Shown: piece by piece, positions 10,941 to 22,031 of the stretch
How positions within the stretch are numbered: the first letter of the stretch is position 1
Layout of the letters: every line of letters starts with the position of its first letter
Assembly (NCBI GenBank): GCA_934047225.1
Contig: OW203987.1
Location: forward strand, 2,073,501 to 2,137,500
Length of the DNA stretch: 64,000 bases
From: Ypsolopha sequella
Taxonomy: Eukaryota > Arthropoda > Insecta > Lepidoptera > Ypsolophidae
Direction of reading: 5' to 3'
Translations under genes and position numbers: made by a program
The notes under the pieces: model-generated
What the model saw: the letters and a program-made list of their open reading frames with translations, nothing else
Database searches by the model: none
What the model was told of the DNA's origin: nothing

Positions 10941-11683
10941 TTCTTTGGTAACCAGAGTGTGGTTAATCCACCTAATAAACCTTTGGATTATATACATATA
11001 AACAGCGGAACTGGGCGGCCCCAGGGTCATTGAACTGTTAACATAGCTAGGCTTTTACATGGTTGTATTATTGATATGTTATTGATGTAGCAATTACAAA
11101 TTGGATTTGTTTAGTGCTTTGAGTAGTTAATTGATTACCGGAGGGTACCACATTGATGTGGTTCAGTAATATCAGTATAATTTGATAGTTTAGTACATAT
11201 CAGGTGTTCTTGTACTACAATAACATTATATCATATAACGGTTTATATTATAGATTGGAAATCAACTTGTTAGCTAACATACGGTTATCTTGGCTTGAAT
11301 TTATGTACTTACAAGGATGTATACAAGTGCATATTGGAATGTGCATTCGGGTTTGTGTGTATTGTATACACCAAATATAATTTAAATTTGGTACTTAATG
11401 TTGTAATAGGTAGGAACCTATTTGTTTGTTTTGTATTACTGATACAGTACCTACATTGTTGTAATTGGGAATTACATTTGATAATTAAATTCTGGAATTG
11501 GGTGGGAACCTATTTGTTTGTTTGTATTACCGGGACAGTACATACATTGTGATTGGGAATTTAATTTGATAATTCAATTATAGTTATAGGTAGGGTATCT
11601 ATTGAGCAGTGCTTCTGTATTTGTGCCTTGTCAGGGTGTTTGCTAAATAGTTTTTATTTATACATTTCCCGGTTTGTTGCGGC
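10941..11683 (+). other. BEL/Pao leader with a 92-bp tandem repeat
   Basis: Untranslated leader between LTR and gag. The primer binding site was not assigned. Two similar copies starting at 11409 and 11501 (gg-t-a/g-ggaacctatttgtttg) form a 92-bp tandem duplication. Confidence 0.6.
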
Positions 11684-13537
11684 ATGATGTCCAAGTCTCA
11701 CAAGGCTGCGTTTGCGAAGGAGCTCCGTTGGTTTACAACCGTCCAGGGATTGCTTTCTCGTTCGGATCGCGACAATGCAATCCTGGAGAGAGCCGAGCGG
11801 ATGCATCAGCGGCTGGCTGACGCAGAGGCGGCTGTGGCAGCACTGCAGGAAAGTGACGAGCCTTTGAAGAGGTATGTTACTGATTTAGCCCAGATAAAAG
11901 GGATTTATGATGCTTTAACAGAGGCGGCCTCCATGATCAAAAAGCGACAATCGGGCAGCCCGGTTGTTAGCACACCTAGACCAATAGATGGCGCCACTAG
12001 TAAGACGCTGGTTATAAAGTCAAATAATATTGCTGATTTAAAGAGGCAAAATTCAGGAGGTCCTGTAGTTGTCACGCCTCAACCGGTAGATGGCGTGTCT
12101 AGTAGTTTGGCTAATTTAAAACTAAATAAATTCAATGGGAAAATGGAAGAATGGGTTTCATATAGGAATATGTTTACGTCATTAGTAAATTCTAGGGTAG
12201 ATTTATCAAAGGGGCAAAAGATGGCATATTTGATGTCAACATTGGAGGGCGAGGCCAGGTCGCTCATCCAGCACCTCAGGGTGGAGGATGATCATTATGA
12301 TACAGCGTGGGGCTTATTAAATGATAGGTATCAGAACATGCGCTTACTGGCGGATGCGCATGCGTCTCAATTGTTGACGTTACCTAGGGTAACTGACCGG
12401 GCCCAACTAAGGTTGCAGTTGCTGACCCCGGTCACTGTGGCGTGTAATGCCCTTAGAACATTAGGTTTACCGGTGGACGAGTGGTCGTTTTTACTCGTTC
12501 ACATTATTTTAGGTAGGTTGCCTAATGATGTGAGGTCACGTTTTGAGCGGGTGTCCGCAGGAAAAGATGGCAGCACTGTGCCAAAATTTACGGACTTATT
12601 AACGTTTCTTGAATATGAAGCTAGGGTAGCAGAAACATCACAACCGGACTTGGCGCCATCTGGGGCGCAATCATTTTCGTCTGCTGGCTCATCGGAATGT
12701 GGGGAGCCCAGACAACTGCAGCAGTCGCGGGGACGCGATATTGCACGTTTGGCGGGGGTCGCCGTGGTCAAGAGGTCATCGACCTGTTTACAGTGTGGCC
12801 ATACGGGGCATGACCTGCTGAGATGTCAGCAGTGGCGAAACCTGCACGTCACCGAGCGGCGACGCATGGTGAAGCGTAAGAGCCTATGTTTCGGTTGCTT
12901 GGGCAATCATTTTGAACGTAATTGTCCCGAGCCACGACGTTGCAGTGTTTGTGAGGGGCCTCACCATTTATTGTTGTGTGCCAACAGATCTGAAGTGGCT
13001 TCACCGGTCCCGCAGCGACGGAGCCCTACGGGCGGGGGTGCTTCAGGGAGAACTCCCCCCCCCTTGGACAACGGGGGTGCGTCAGGGAGAACTTCCCCCC
13101 CCTCGGTCCAGGGAAGGCATGCTGTCTGGCAGAGCTCCCCTCCGTCGGAACGGAGGACTGCGGCGCGAGGCGCGCCCCCTCACCGGGAGGTGAGTTATGT
13201 AACTGCGCGTGGACCCGTAGGGGGCTTGCCTACGGGCTATTACACATATGGCCATGTTGTGAATTGGGCCCCTACGGGCGGGGGCCAATTGGAGTTGGCA
13301 AGGGCTAGGCCCCCCCTCCCCGCGCCGGTTTTGGTGCCAGCTGGCATGGAGCACCGTGTTAAGACGGAGTCACGGGGTTACTCACCGCCGTACCGGGAAT
13401 ACCCGCGGTTAGAGTACCACCCGCCGTACTCAGGGAGAGTTGGAGGCTACGTTCCCCCCATGGTGGGGATGTGCACGCGCCAGCCGTATTACTGCCAGTG
13501 GACTGGTCCTGCACTCCACAGGTGGGGTAGCCTGTAA
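11684..13537 (+). CDS. gag: BEL/Pao Gag-like protein with three zinc knuckles
   Basis: 617 residues. The N-terminal ~90 residues are helical/coiled. The middle (about 145-330: LNKFNGKMEEW, YLMSTLEGEARSLI) is the gag segment typical of BEL/Pao elements (DUF1759-like). Then come Cys-His knuckles at about 367 (C-x2-C-x4-H-x4-C), 401 (C-x2-C-x3-H-x4-C) and 419 (C-x2-C-x3-H...C). The tail is Pro/Gly/Arg-rich with G-runs in the DNA (13015-13110). Gag packages the element RNA in cytoplasmic particles. In BEL elements gag and pol are usually one frame; here it stops at 13537 and pol remnants follow in broken frames. The start is the first ATG, doubled (MM). Confidence 0.85.
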   Translation: MMSKSHKAAFAKELRWFTTVQGLLSRSDRDNAILERAERMHQRLADAEAAVAALQESDEPLKRYVTDLAQIKGIYDALTEAASMIKKRQSGSPVVSTPRPIDGATSKTLVIKSNNIADLKRQNSGGPVVVTPQPVDGVSSSLANLKLNKFNGKMEEWVSYRNMFTSLVNSRVDLSKGQKMAYLMSTLEGEARSLIQHLRVEDDHYDTAWGLLNDRYQNMRLLADAHASQLLTLPRVTDRAQLRLQLLTPVTVACNALRTLGLPVDEWSFLLVHIILGRLPNDVRSRFERVSAGKDGSTVPKFTDLLTFLEYEARVAETSQPDLAPSGAQSFSSAGSSECGEPRQLQQSRGRDIARLAGVAVVKRSSTCLQCGHTGHDLLRCQQWRNLHVTERRRMVKRKSLCFGCLGNHFERNCPEPRRCSVCEGPHHLLLCANRSEVASPVPQRRSPTGGGASGRTPPPLDNGGASGRTSPPSVQGRHAVWQSSPPSERRTAARGAPPHREVSYVTARGPVGGLPTGYYTYGHVVNWAPTGGGQLELARARPPLPAPVLVPAGMEHRVKTESRGYSPPYREYPRLEYHPPYSGRVGGYVPPMVGMCTRQPYYCQWTGPALHRWGSL

Positions 13538-13544
13538 CTAGCTT

Positions 13545-13930
13545 GTTCAAGCTATGAGTACGGAACTGCGGACGGTTCTGTTGCCCACCGCGATGGCTCG
13601 CGTCTAGGGCCCCAGGGGGGATTGAGTTAGGGTAAGGGCCCTCCTCGACTTGGAAAGTCAAGTGGCGCACCGATTGGTTTTGAACCTGGAGGTTTCGTCG
13701 GTGCCGCTCCTAGGTATTGGTGGACTGGAGTTGAATCAGCGGCTGCAGCCATGGTTATAGACAATATTGTCGGCTGGCAGCCTTCTTTGGACCTTCCTCC
13801 GTCCATAATCTCATGCACGTCAGGTCTGCATCTGGCAGACCCACGTTTTGTCATCCGGCCCCAGTCGATGTTTTCCTGGGCGCGGATTTGTTAGGATGGA
13901 TCCTATTTGGTTTTTAAAAGGACTCTGGGT
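13545..13930 (+). pseudogene. pol: BEL/Pao protease-region remnant
   Basis: Broken frames spell pieces of the BEL protease block (RTVLLPTAMARV, RALLDL), which normally carries the DLGSQ/DSG catalytic site. Stops and shifts interrupt it several times. Confidence 0.6.
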
Positions 13931-14149
13931 TCTTCTTCATTGGTGGAGATATCCACAATTTTGGATATTCGATATTTGATTCGATACTTGGATTATTATG
14001 TTCGAACTTAGGAAATGGCTTTCAAACAAACATAGACTGTTTGCAGATTTGGAGGATCCCAATATGATGGTGGTATTATGTTGAAATACCAACCAGTCAA
14101 TGAAATTCATATATTTTGTCCCCAGCCGTGAGTGCAGAGGAGCGTTGGA

Positions 14150-15012
14150 GCGCATTGGTACACTGGGTTCGTGTACTTCAGGCGGACCTCATCAAGTTTA
14201 GACTTCGAGTTCTGCGCGAGGATCACGCCAGGCTGAAGTGAGCGGTTGCTCGTTTGAATCCTTTCACGGATTATGAAGGACTTCTGCGTTTTGGAGGCTG
14301 ATTTTGGAGAGCTGACCTGCCATACGGAAGTCTTCATCCTTTGCTTCTACCCAAGACGGACCTTTGGTAAATCTGTTGGTGTCGGATTGACACATACGTA
14401 ACGCGCACGGGGGTTTTCAGCAATCGCAACGCTCGGGTTGTGAAAGCATACCTTGTGTATTTGTGTGCTTGGCCACCAAGGCCGTTCACTTGGCAGTGGT
14501 ATCAGCTTTGACTACGGAGGCCTTCGTCGCCGCGTTGGATCGTTTCGTGTCGCGTAGGGGTTTACCTTCACTTATTCGTTCCGACAATGGCACAATTTAC
14601 AGAGGTACTGCTAATGATGTTGTTATATTTTGTTTTGTAAATAACTATGCTAGTTTAAGTTAAATCTTCGCCTGGAAAGGGGTAACTTGGCGGTACAGTC
14701 CCCCAAATTGCCCTCACTGGGGAGGGAATTTTTTGAAGCTGCCGTCAAGTCGGCGAAGACCCACCTCCGCTGCGTTATTGGGGAAACTGTCCTAATTTTT
14801 GAGGAGCTTGCCACTGTATATTGTAAAGTGGAAGCGGTCCTCAACTCTCGTCCTCTCTGTGGTCAGACAGGACTGAGCATCCTAGGGAAGGAAATTTAAC
14901 TCTATTGAAGGATGTGAACTTGCTATCCTTGTTTTGGCGCCGGGGCCGTATATTAAAGTTGTTTTGGCGGAGACGGAACTCCACGCGTCGCAGAGGTGTT
15001 GGTCGAAGGTTC
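14150..15012 (+). pseudogene. pol: BEL/Pao integrase remnant
   Basis: Pieces in order: NPFTDYEGLLRFGG and HPLLLPKTD (about 14250-14360, integrase N-terminal region), CLATKAVHLAVVSALTTEAF with SDNGT (14460-14600, core with a catalytic Asp), and FFEAAVKSAKTHLRCVIGE with VEAVLNSRPL (14725-14870, core end including the catalytic Glu). Frames are broken by stops and small indels. Only about 250 bp separate it from protease remnants, so the ~2 kb RT-RNase H region has been deleted. It ends where the LINE-A tail begins. Confidence 0.75.
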
Positions 15013-15016
15013 GATT

Positions 15017-15049
15017 TTGAAATTGAAATTGAAATTGAAATTGAAATTA
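15017..15049. repeat. LINE-A 3' tail repeat
   Basis: About five tgaaat units mark the 3' end of LINE-A. CR1-type LINEs characteristically end in short repeats rather than poly-A. Confidence 0.8.
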
Positions 15050-15445
15050 TTTATTTGTCTTTCAAACATAATTATATCACACAGAAATTTGTTTTAAAAA
15101 GAATGCGACAAAAAGGAACGAGCTCAGCTATATGCTGTGATAGAAAAATAAATTGGTCTTCACAGCGCTGATTTTCAGCTTGTCCCCGTTCTCGCAGAAT
15201 GTGCACATATGCGGGTAGAATATTGGGAAAAAAGATTTAACATTATTATATAAATATAGCATGCATTACATTTAAAAATAGAAATAATAAAATAACATGA
15301 ATACATTAATGAACAAAAAAAGAAAAAAAAACGTTAATTGATATTCTTAACATCATAGTTTATAGAAAGTAATTACAAATTTTAAATAGTTAAAAATGTT
15401 GCACAGCGAACCATAGGCAAATATTGAGTCAGGCAATGGAATGTA

Positions 15446-16277
15446 TTATTTAAAGCGGCTTTTTATCTCATCTATTTGTTTTTCAAGCAGATTTTTCTTC
15501 AGATGCTTCTTAAAAGTGACAGACGTAATATTCTCCCGCAGGGGTGGTGGCAGATCGTTCCAAATTTTTGAAGCCGCATATTTGAAGCTGCCTCTAAAAC
15601 CGGTTGTTTTATGTGTTGGAACGATCATTAGATTTAAATGCCTCCTGCGAGCGTTACGTGTATAAGTGTCGTTAGCCCATGCGAATTTCGTGTACAGATA
15701 CTCAGGGCACTTAGTGTGCACGACTTTGTGGACGAGATGTGCCAGGTGCATCTGTCTACGCTCTTTCATCCTAAGGATGCCTTTTTCAGTTAGGAACGGT
15801 GTAACGTGTGATCGTTTTGGTAATCTAAAACAGAATCGGGCACATGCGTTCTGGACTCTTTGAATGGCTCGTTCCGTTTTGACGTAAATTTTGGGACCAT
15901 ACACTACGTCACCAAAGTTAAAAAGTGACAGTACTAGGCTCTCGGTGAGCATAATGCGAACCGTTTCGGATATGAATGGTCGAATGCCATACAGCACTTT
16001 CAGCCTAAAGAAGGCATTTTTTATTTTGGCATTAATATGTTCAATAAATCGCAACTCTGAGTCAATTGTCAAACCCAAATTTCGTGCCTTACTCACTTTT
16101 TCTATAATATTACTATCCAGATGTATAGTAGGATTAAATTTAGCTATACTCTGACATTGATGTTTAGTTCCTAGGATCATGAATTTGGATTTTATTGGAT
16201 TAAGAACGAGGCAATTTTCTTTCGCCCAAACATGAATCACATTAAGATCCTCGTTAATTTTAGTCACTGCTGTATCT
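15446..16277 (-). CDS. LINE-A ORF2, C-terminal part (after the Gypsy insertion)
   Basis: About 275 residues following the RT catalytic site. It carries the RT thumb pattern (KSKFMILGT, LGLTIDSELRFIEHI, LFNFGDVVYGP) and the C-terminal region (KRSHVTPFLTEKGIL, SKIWNDLPPPLRE). From 16273 (after one copy of the atct duplication) to the stop there are exactly 276 codons, in frame with the 697 codons of the upstream part. The ORF was therefore open before Gypsy landed. The 3' UTR is 15050-15445. Confidence 0.8.
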
Positions 16278-17151
16278 TGTTACACGAGATTTTATACATT
16301 TAGATTTTACCCGTGTAAGAAAACGTTTGTATATCTTCTCATTTTACTTTTTGTGTTTCCTTCTTTTGTACTTATTATCTATGGATTTTCTCAAAATTCA
16401 AACTATGAAAGAATGGTGAAGTAAGGGTTAGAAAAGAAATGTCAGAAATAACAACTAATATTTTATCGAAGAAATAATTTTAAAATGCTGAATTGTTTAG
16501 AAAATTAATCGAAACGGAGTATTCGAAAATTGTTTTCCAAGAAGTTAACTAAGTTCAATTTTAGAAACGGACGGCAGGCAACGTTTTGATATTATTTGTT
16601 TTGTTACTTGGTAGCCTTGTTTATATTTAGGGATAAACCTATTTAAGATGTGCATTTCTACATTGCAGCGTGCTGCCGTCCTTTAATTCATTAATTTTAA
16701 TTGAAAGATCGAGAGCGAAGGAAGAAAGTTGTTCGAAAACATCTGGACCGTTTTGTCCTATATAAAGGATGTACAGGAGGTTCAAGACGAGTAAGATAAG
16801 TACTCATGGTGCAAGATAATGTAAATAATAATATTTAGCCGAATTTAAGAATTGTCCTATATAAAGGACATTACAAAATATATTTTGAGAAAATTCAGGA
16901 TTGAATTTTGATGTAAATATTATTTAGATTATTCAATTTTTTTTAAACTTAACATCTATCTTTATTTTATACTAGTAGAGTTGTTTCTTTTTTTTTTTTT
17001 AATTCTGAAGGAGAATTTTCTTTTTTTTGTGTATAAAGGTTTTCTTAATTTTTACTTAATAAATTAAGTGGCGCTCAACGTTTCTTTTGTTTATACATTC
17101 TGTAGCGTAAATCCAAAATTAAGTCGAACCAGAAGTAGTAATCTCGTAACA
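16278..17151 (+). repeat. Gypsy 5' LTR
   Basis: TGTTACACGAG ... CTCGTAACA. Two copies of tcctatataaagga (16756-16769, 16855-16868) provide TATA-like boxes about 100 bp apart. Confidence 0.92.
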
Positions 17152-17155
17152 TATT

Positions 17156-17175
17156 TGGCGCATGCAACGTGGGGC
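17156..17175 (+). promoter_or_regulatory. Gypsy primer binding site
   Basis: tggcgcatgcaacgtggggc, 4 bases after the LTR, is close to the complement of the 3' end of tRNA-Lys(CTT), with mismatches in the middle. Confidence 0.55.
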
Positions 17176-17258
17176 TTGGTGGCTGTATAAACAAAAGAAA
17201 TATTAGAATAGAACTGTACATACATTTGAAAGGTTATTTGTACATCTTTCTTTAAACA

Positions 17259-18602
17259 ATGGCTACAATGAACTTTAAACATTTGTTGAAAGACGAACTA
17301 AAACATGAATTATTGATTCGAGGAATAAATGAATATGATACTGTAGAAGAAATGAGAAGAAAATTAGCCCAGCTAAAGAAAGATGACAAATTAGAAATAG
17401 AAAAACAGTATTGTGATAATTTAGACATTGACTCAGAATGTATCACGTGTAGTTCCAAGATTACTGACATAAAAAATTTGTTAGAAATATCTAACAATGA
17501 ATTGTCACTGTTGAACAGGTTAAAATCCCGAACTTTACACGTTCAAGCTAGGCTAAGTCATTTATTGACAGAAGACCCCATGATTTGCGATAGGATTACC
17601 CTTTTGAAGAATGATTGTGAGACGATTTTGCAATCCCTTTCGGTGAACCAAGGATCGGTTGACGTTTCTAATAACGATACAGAAACCAACAAGATGATTG
17701 ATAATCTTGAGAATACAACTCGAGGGCCTTTTTCGAATGTCCATTCTCATGAAGCATGTAGCAAAGAAACGGTAAAAGTTTTTGTGGATGTGAGCAGGTC
17801 TATTGACAACTGGAATTTAAAATTTTCCGGTAGAAACAGCCAAATGGGTGTGATTGCATTTACAAAAAAAGTTGATGAGATCAGAGCATGCAAAGGTTTG
17901 ACTGAAAAGGACTTATTGAATGGAGCGTATGATTTGTTTGAAGGGGAAGCACTAGAGTGGTTTAGATTTTATGGACGACAGTGTGAAAGTTGGAGCTCGT
18001 TAGTAGAAAAGCTAAAAGAAGAGTATCTACCGATTTCCTATGATAGGAAGACTTTAAAAGAAATTTACGTACGTACACAACACGAACAAGAGAGTGCTTG
18101 CGCGTTTATTTTCGTTATGATGACATATTTTGATAGGTTGACTAGCCCACTTCCAGAACAAGAAAAGGTAGAAATAGTAAAAGGTAACTTAGCACCTTAC
18201 TATAAGTCCAAGACTTTCGCAGAAAAGTTTCAAAGCTTGGACGAGTTAAGAAAAAAATGCAAGGTTTTAGAAGACTTAAAAGCAGAGTGCGCAGCCCATG
18301 TGAACCCTCCAATTAGAAAAGAAAATATTCTTCATAGAGATCTTTGCTATGCATTCGAAAGTGAAGTTAGAACTAAAAATAAAGAAAATAATGTCACTGA
18401 GTTGACAAACGAAAGAAATAATAGTAGGGTTTCATGTTATAAATGTAAAGCTAAAGGTCATAAACCGGAAGAATGTAAATTCAATAAAAGAGTATACTGT
18501 TATGGTTGTGGGAATGATGGTGTCATTCGCCCCAATTGTGAACGGTGTAGGCCTGAGAAATGTTTAAACTCAGCCGAAGCCTCGAAAGGAGATCCAACTT
18601 AA
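17259..18602 (+). CDS. gag: Gypsy Gag
   Basis: 447 residues. It has a helical N-terminal region, then the Ty3/Gypsy gag core at about 185-340 (W-x-FSGRNSQMGVIAF, AYDLFEGEALEWFRF, LKEEYLP, RTQHEQESACAF). A CCHC knuckle follows near 390 (C-x2-C-x4-H-x4-C) and a second, Cys-rich motif near 411 (C-x2-C then C-x2-C). Gag forms the particle and binds element RNA. It ends at 18602, overlapping pol by 43 bases. A slippery heptamer lies in the overlap. The ATG has an aaca context favourable in insects. Confidence 0.9.
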   Translation: MATMNFKHLLKDELKHELLIRGINEYDTVEEMRRKLAQLKKDDKLEIEKQYCDNLDIDSECITCSSKITDIKNLLEISNNELSLLNRLKSRTLHVQARLSHLLTEDPMICDRITLLKNDCETILQSLSVNQGSVDVSNNDTETNKMIDNLENTTRGPFSNVHSHEACSKETVKVFVDVSRSIDNWNLKFSGRNSQMGVIAFTKKVDEIRACKGLTEKDLLNGAYDLFEGEALEWFRFYGRQCESWSSLVEKLKEEYLPISYDRKTLKEIYVRTQHEQESACAFIFVMMTYFDRLTSPLPEQEKVEIVKGNLAPYYKSKTFAEKFQSLDELRKKCKVLEDLKAECAAHVNPPIRKENILHRDLCYAFESEVRTKNKENNVTELTNERNNSRVSCYKCKAKGHKPEECKFNKRVYCYGCGNDGVIRPNCERCRPEKCLNSAEASKGDPT

Positions 18603-21600
18603 ATGTGACAGAATTTAACAATATAAATAATAGAATAGTACACAATAAGACGTTACAGAAAACTACTAAAGAAGAATGGTTGGATTGGCTATCTCATGTT
18701 AAAAACTTTTTAAACTCGAAAATAATAAATGAGGTATATTTCAACCCAAAACAGGGCGAATCTAGGCCATTCCTAAAAATAAACATCCTAGGCAAAGAGT
18801 GTATGGCCCTGTTAGATTCGGGAGCTGTTTGTTCCGTTTTGAACACATTTGCTTTTAGAAAACTTCAAAATTTTGGTGCTCAATTAAACAGTACTGAACT
18901 AACGCCTGTATATACTGCCAACGGTACACAATGCATGAGCAAAGGTTCCACCGATTTGCTTGTTGAGTACAAAGATTCATTTAAAGTGGTAAGATTTTTA
19001 ATAATAGACGAAATCAAAACTCCTGTTATCCTAGGAATTGATTTCTGGAAAATGTTCAAAATAACTACAGAAGTAACAAAATTATTATCGATAGATTCTT
19101 TGTCGAATAATAATTGTTTTGTAGCACCTTCGTCAATCGTACATTCAAAAGATGATTTATCAGAAGATCAGAAAAGGTTAATTGAAGAAAAAATCAACAT
19201 GTTTCAGACTTTAAAAGCCGATGTGGGCCTAAGCAAAACAACACTGGTTAAACACACTATCAATACTGGTGATTCCCTCCCAGTTCGGCAAAAGAATCAC
19301 CCATTCTCTCCAGCTATGTTAGAACTTATCCATAAGGAATTAGACAAAATGATGTCCCTTAATGTAGTCGAGCCATCAAATTCTCCATGGAATAGCCCAC
19401 TCGTAATCGTCAGAAAAGCTAACGGTGAACCCAGAGTATGTTTGGACTGTCGCAAACTCAATAACATTACTAAGTTTGACAGCTACCCTCTTCCAAATAT
19501 CAATTCTATTCTTAGTGGACTTCGTGGAGCTCAATATATGACGTCATTAGATTTGAAATCTGCTTACTGGCAAATAGAATTAGAACAAGAAAGCAAAGAG
19601 AAAACAGCTTTTTCAGTTCCCAAAAGAGGACTTTTCCAATTTTGCAGAATGTGCTTTGGACTGTCAACAGCAGCCCAAACTTTACAAAGACTTATGGACA
19701 AATTATTCGGGCCCGAGTTCCAGAACTCAGATTTATCTTATTCAGTGTTTATTTATCTGGACGATATTATCTTAATATCTAAAACATTTGATGAACATGT
19801 AGAATTATTAGACAAAGTGTTTAAGAAGTTAAAAGAAGCTAATCTCACGATTAACACAGAAAAATCTCATTTCTGTCGGGATCAGTTAAATTACTTGGGA
19901 TACACAGTTGATAAACATGGACTTAGAACCAACCTCGATAAAGTAGCAGCTATTACAAATTTAAGTCCGCCTAAAACAGCTAGAGAGGTAAAGAGATTCT
20001 TAGGAATGGTAGGTTGGTATCGACGTTTCATTCCAAATTTTTCAACTATTGCGTCCCCTCTTAATGAACTAACTAGCAAGAAGAAATTGAAATTTGAGTG
20101 GACAGAAGAAGCCCAGAAAGCATTTGAACAACTAAAAAACCATCTTGTTACTTCACCCGTGTTAATTTGTCCAGATTTTACGAAAGAATTCTTCATACAA
20201 TGCGATGCTAGTGACAAAGGCTTAGGGAGTGTGTTGACTCAGTTGATAAATGGAGAAGAAAAGGTAATTGCGTACGCCTCGAGAAGCCTTAATAATGCGG
20301 AAAAGAACTATTCCGTCACAGAAAAAGAATGTTTAGCGGCACTTTTTAGCATCGAAAAGTTTCGAGGGTACATTGAAGGGACACATTTTACTGTGATAAC
20401 GGATCATGCTTCTCTGAAATGGCTTTATAGTATAAAATCACCAAGTGGCAGATTGGCAAGGTGGGCCATGAGGCTCATGCAGTTCGATTTTGATATCGAA
20501 CATAGAAAAGGACATTTACATGTTGTCCCTGATGCTCTAAGTAGGTTAGAAATGGCAGAACTCGTAGTTAATTTTCCTACAGGAGATAAATGGTACGATG
20601 ATGTATGTGAGAATTCTACCAATTTTCCCCATAAATATCCAAAATTTACTGTAAGTGAAGGAAAATTATACAAGTACATCCGTAGTCGTTATGGCTTAGA
20701 ATCTGATACTTCCTGGAAACTTGTAGTTCCAGCATCAGAAAGGTTAGAAATATTAAAGAAAAACCATGACGAGCCAACTGCAGGTCATTTCGGCGTGCAA
20801 AAAACTCTAAAACGTATTGCTTTACGATACTATTGGCCAAAGTTATTAGTAGATGTTAAAAAATTTGTTCGTAATTGTGAAACATGCTTAGCGAATAAAT
20901 CAACAAACAAAGCAAAACCTGGTCTAATGGGTCAACCTAAACTGGTAGACAAACCATTTCAGACTATTTCGGTCGACTTGCACGGTCCTATGCCTCGATC
21001 AAAAAATGGTAACACATTTATCTTGGTCATATGTGATTATTTCTCGAAATATACTTTTATTTTCCCATTACGCCGAGCAACTACTTCAACTATAGTTAAA
21101 AAAATGGAAGAGGAAGTATTTTTAGTACATGGCGTCCCAAAAACTGTGATTTGTGACAACGGTAGTGTGTTCACATCAAAAGATTTTAAGGAATTTATAA
21201 ATAAATATAATATCCCAAATCTATTCTACACATCTATTTATACCCCTCAAGTCAATCCTGTCGAAAGGGTTAATAGAGTGGTAGGGGACGCGATGTCATG
21301 TTTCCTTCAAAAGGAACACACTAAATGGGACAAACATCTAAGAAGTATTCAGTGTGCTATAAATAATAGTGTACATGAGGCCACTAAAGCAACTCCGTAC
21401 TTCCTGGTCCATGGTAGGGAAATAATCTTAGATGGAGTTTTTCATAAAAGTTCTCGGCTAAATGAATTAGAGTTGGTCTTTCCAGACAGAAGTAAATATT
21501 CAGAAACTCTTAAAGAGCTTCAGTCTGTTTTCGAAAAGACGAAAGAATATTTGAAGAATGCTTACGAACGTAGTAAGAAAGTTTATAATTTAAGAAGAAG

Positions 21601-21811
21601 ACCATTAGAATTGAAAGAAGGTCAGGTAGTCTGGAAGAAAAACTATGTTTTGTCTAAAGCAGGAGAACACTTTGCTAGTAAATTAGCTCCTAGAAATATA
21701 AAATGTATTGTTCAAGAACGTGTGAGTCCATTGACTTATCGTTTAGTAGATGTGAATGGGCGTTTGATAGGATTAACGCACATTAAAGATATTGTACATG
21801 TAACGCCTTAA
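18560..21811 (+). CDS. pol: Gypsy Pol: protease, reverse transcriptase, RNase H, integrase
   Basis: 1083 codons in the -1 frame relative to gag. Protease DSG near residue 84. RT with TSLDLKSAYWQI and YLDDI near 397. RNase H with CDAS near 547 and TDHASLKWL. Integrase zinc region H-H-C-C (about 741-775) and core with D near 805, D near 865 and E near 900, the last two separated by 35 residues. No stop or missing catalytic residue was seen. The ATG at 18560 is probably not used; expression by -1 frameshifting at 18563-18569 is more likely. No chromodomain follows the core. The exact Gypsy clade is not assigned. Confidence 0.92.
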   Translation: MFKLSRSLERRSNLNVTEFNNINNRIVHNKTLQKTTKEEWLDWLSHVKNFLNSKIINEVYFNPKQGESRPFLKINILGKECMALLDSGAVCSVLNTFAFRKLQNFGAQLNSTELTPVYTANGTQCMSKGSTDLLVEYKDSFKVVRFLIIDEIKTPVILGIDFWKMFKITTEVTKLLSIDSLSNNNCFVAPSSIVHSKDDLSEDQKRLIEEKINMFQTLKADVGLSKTTLVKHTINTGDSLPVRQKNHPFSPAMLELIHKELDKMMSLNVVEPSNSPWNSPLVIVRKANGEPRVCLDCRKLNNITKFDSYPLPNINSILSGLRGAQYMTSLDLKSAYWQIELEQESKEKTAFSVPKRGLFQFCRMCFGLSTAAQTLQRLMDKLFGPEFQNSDLSYSVFIYLDDIILISKTFDEHVELLDKVFKKLKEANLTINTEKSHFCRDQLNYLGYTVDKHGLRTNLDKVAAITNLSPPKTAREVKRFLGMVGWYRRFIPNFSTIASPLNELTSKKKLKFEWTEEAQKAFEQLKNHLVTSPVLICPDFTKEFFIQCDASDKGLGSVLTQLINGEEKVIAYASRSLNNAEKNYSVTEKECLAALFSIEKFRGYIEGTHFTVITDHASLKWLYSIKSPSGRLARWAMRLMQFDFDIEHRKGHLHVVPDALSRLEMAELVVNFPTGDKWYDDVCENSTNFPHKYPKFTVSEGKLYKYIRSRYGLESDTSWKLVVPASERLEILKKNHDEPTAGHFGVQKTLKRIALRYYWPKLLVDVKKFVRNCETCLANKSTNKAKPGLMGQPKLVDKPFQTISVDLHGPMPRSKNGNTFILVICDYFSKYTFIFPLRRATTSTIVKKMEEEVFLVHGVPKTVICDNGSVFTSKDFKEFINKYNIPNLFYTSIYTPQVNPVERVNRVVGDAMSCFLQKEHTKWDKHLRSIQCAINNSVHEATKATPYFLVHGREIILDGVFHKSSRLNELELVFPDRSKYSETLKELQSVFEKTKEYLKNAYERSKKVYNLRRRPLELKEGQVVWKKNYVLSKAGEHFASKLAPRNIKCIVQERVSPLTYRLVDVNGRLIGLTHIKDIVHVTP
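18563..18569 (+). promoter_or_regulatory. -1 ribosomal frameshift site (TTTAAAC)
   Basis: In the gag frame it reads T TTA AAC, the canonical X-XXY-YYZ form, within the 43-base overlap and 33 bases before the gag stop. The direction of shift matches the pol frame. Confidence 0.75.
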
Positions 21812-22017
21812 TTAATATTTGAAATACTATGTACAACTATTCAAAAATTTGGCTAAACATATACCAGGTATACTTGTTACTAAGTGATGGCAACAGTATA
21901 TGAATATTAGTACTCGCTTGCATTCTATACATGTTTACCTTTTAATAATCTAGAACTTATATTTGTTTGCCATAGACTTTTTGTTCAAACAAATCTTTTC
22001 AGAATTGTTTTCACTTT
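21812..22017 (+). other. Gypsy 3' untranslated region
   Basis: Between the pol stop and the polypurine tract. No env-like frame. Confidence 0.7.
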
Positions 22018-22031
22018 AAAGAAGGGGGCGA
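22018..22031 (+). promoter_or_regulatory. Gypsy polypurine tract
   Basis: aaagaagggggcga directly before the 3' LTR. Confidence 0.8.

Noticed and set aside
12079..13354. several minus-strand frames opposite BEL gag
   Set aside because: Antisense shadows of a clear plus-strand gag gene.
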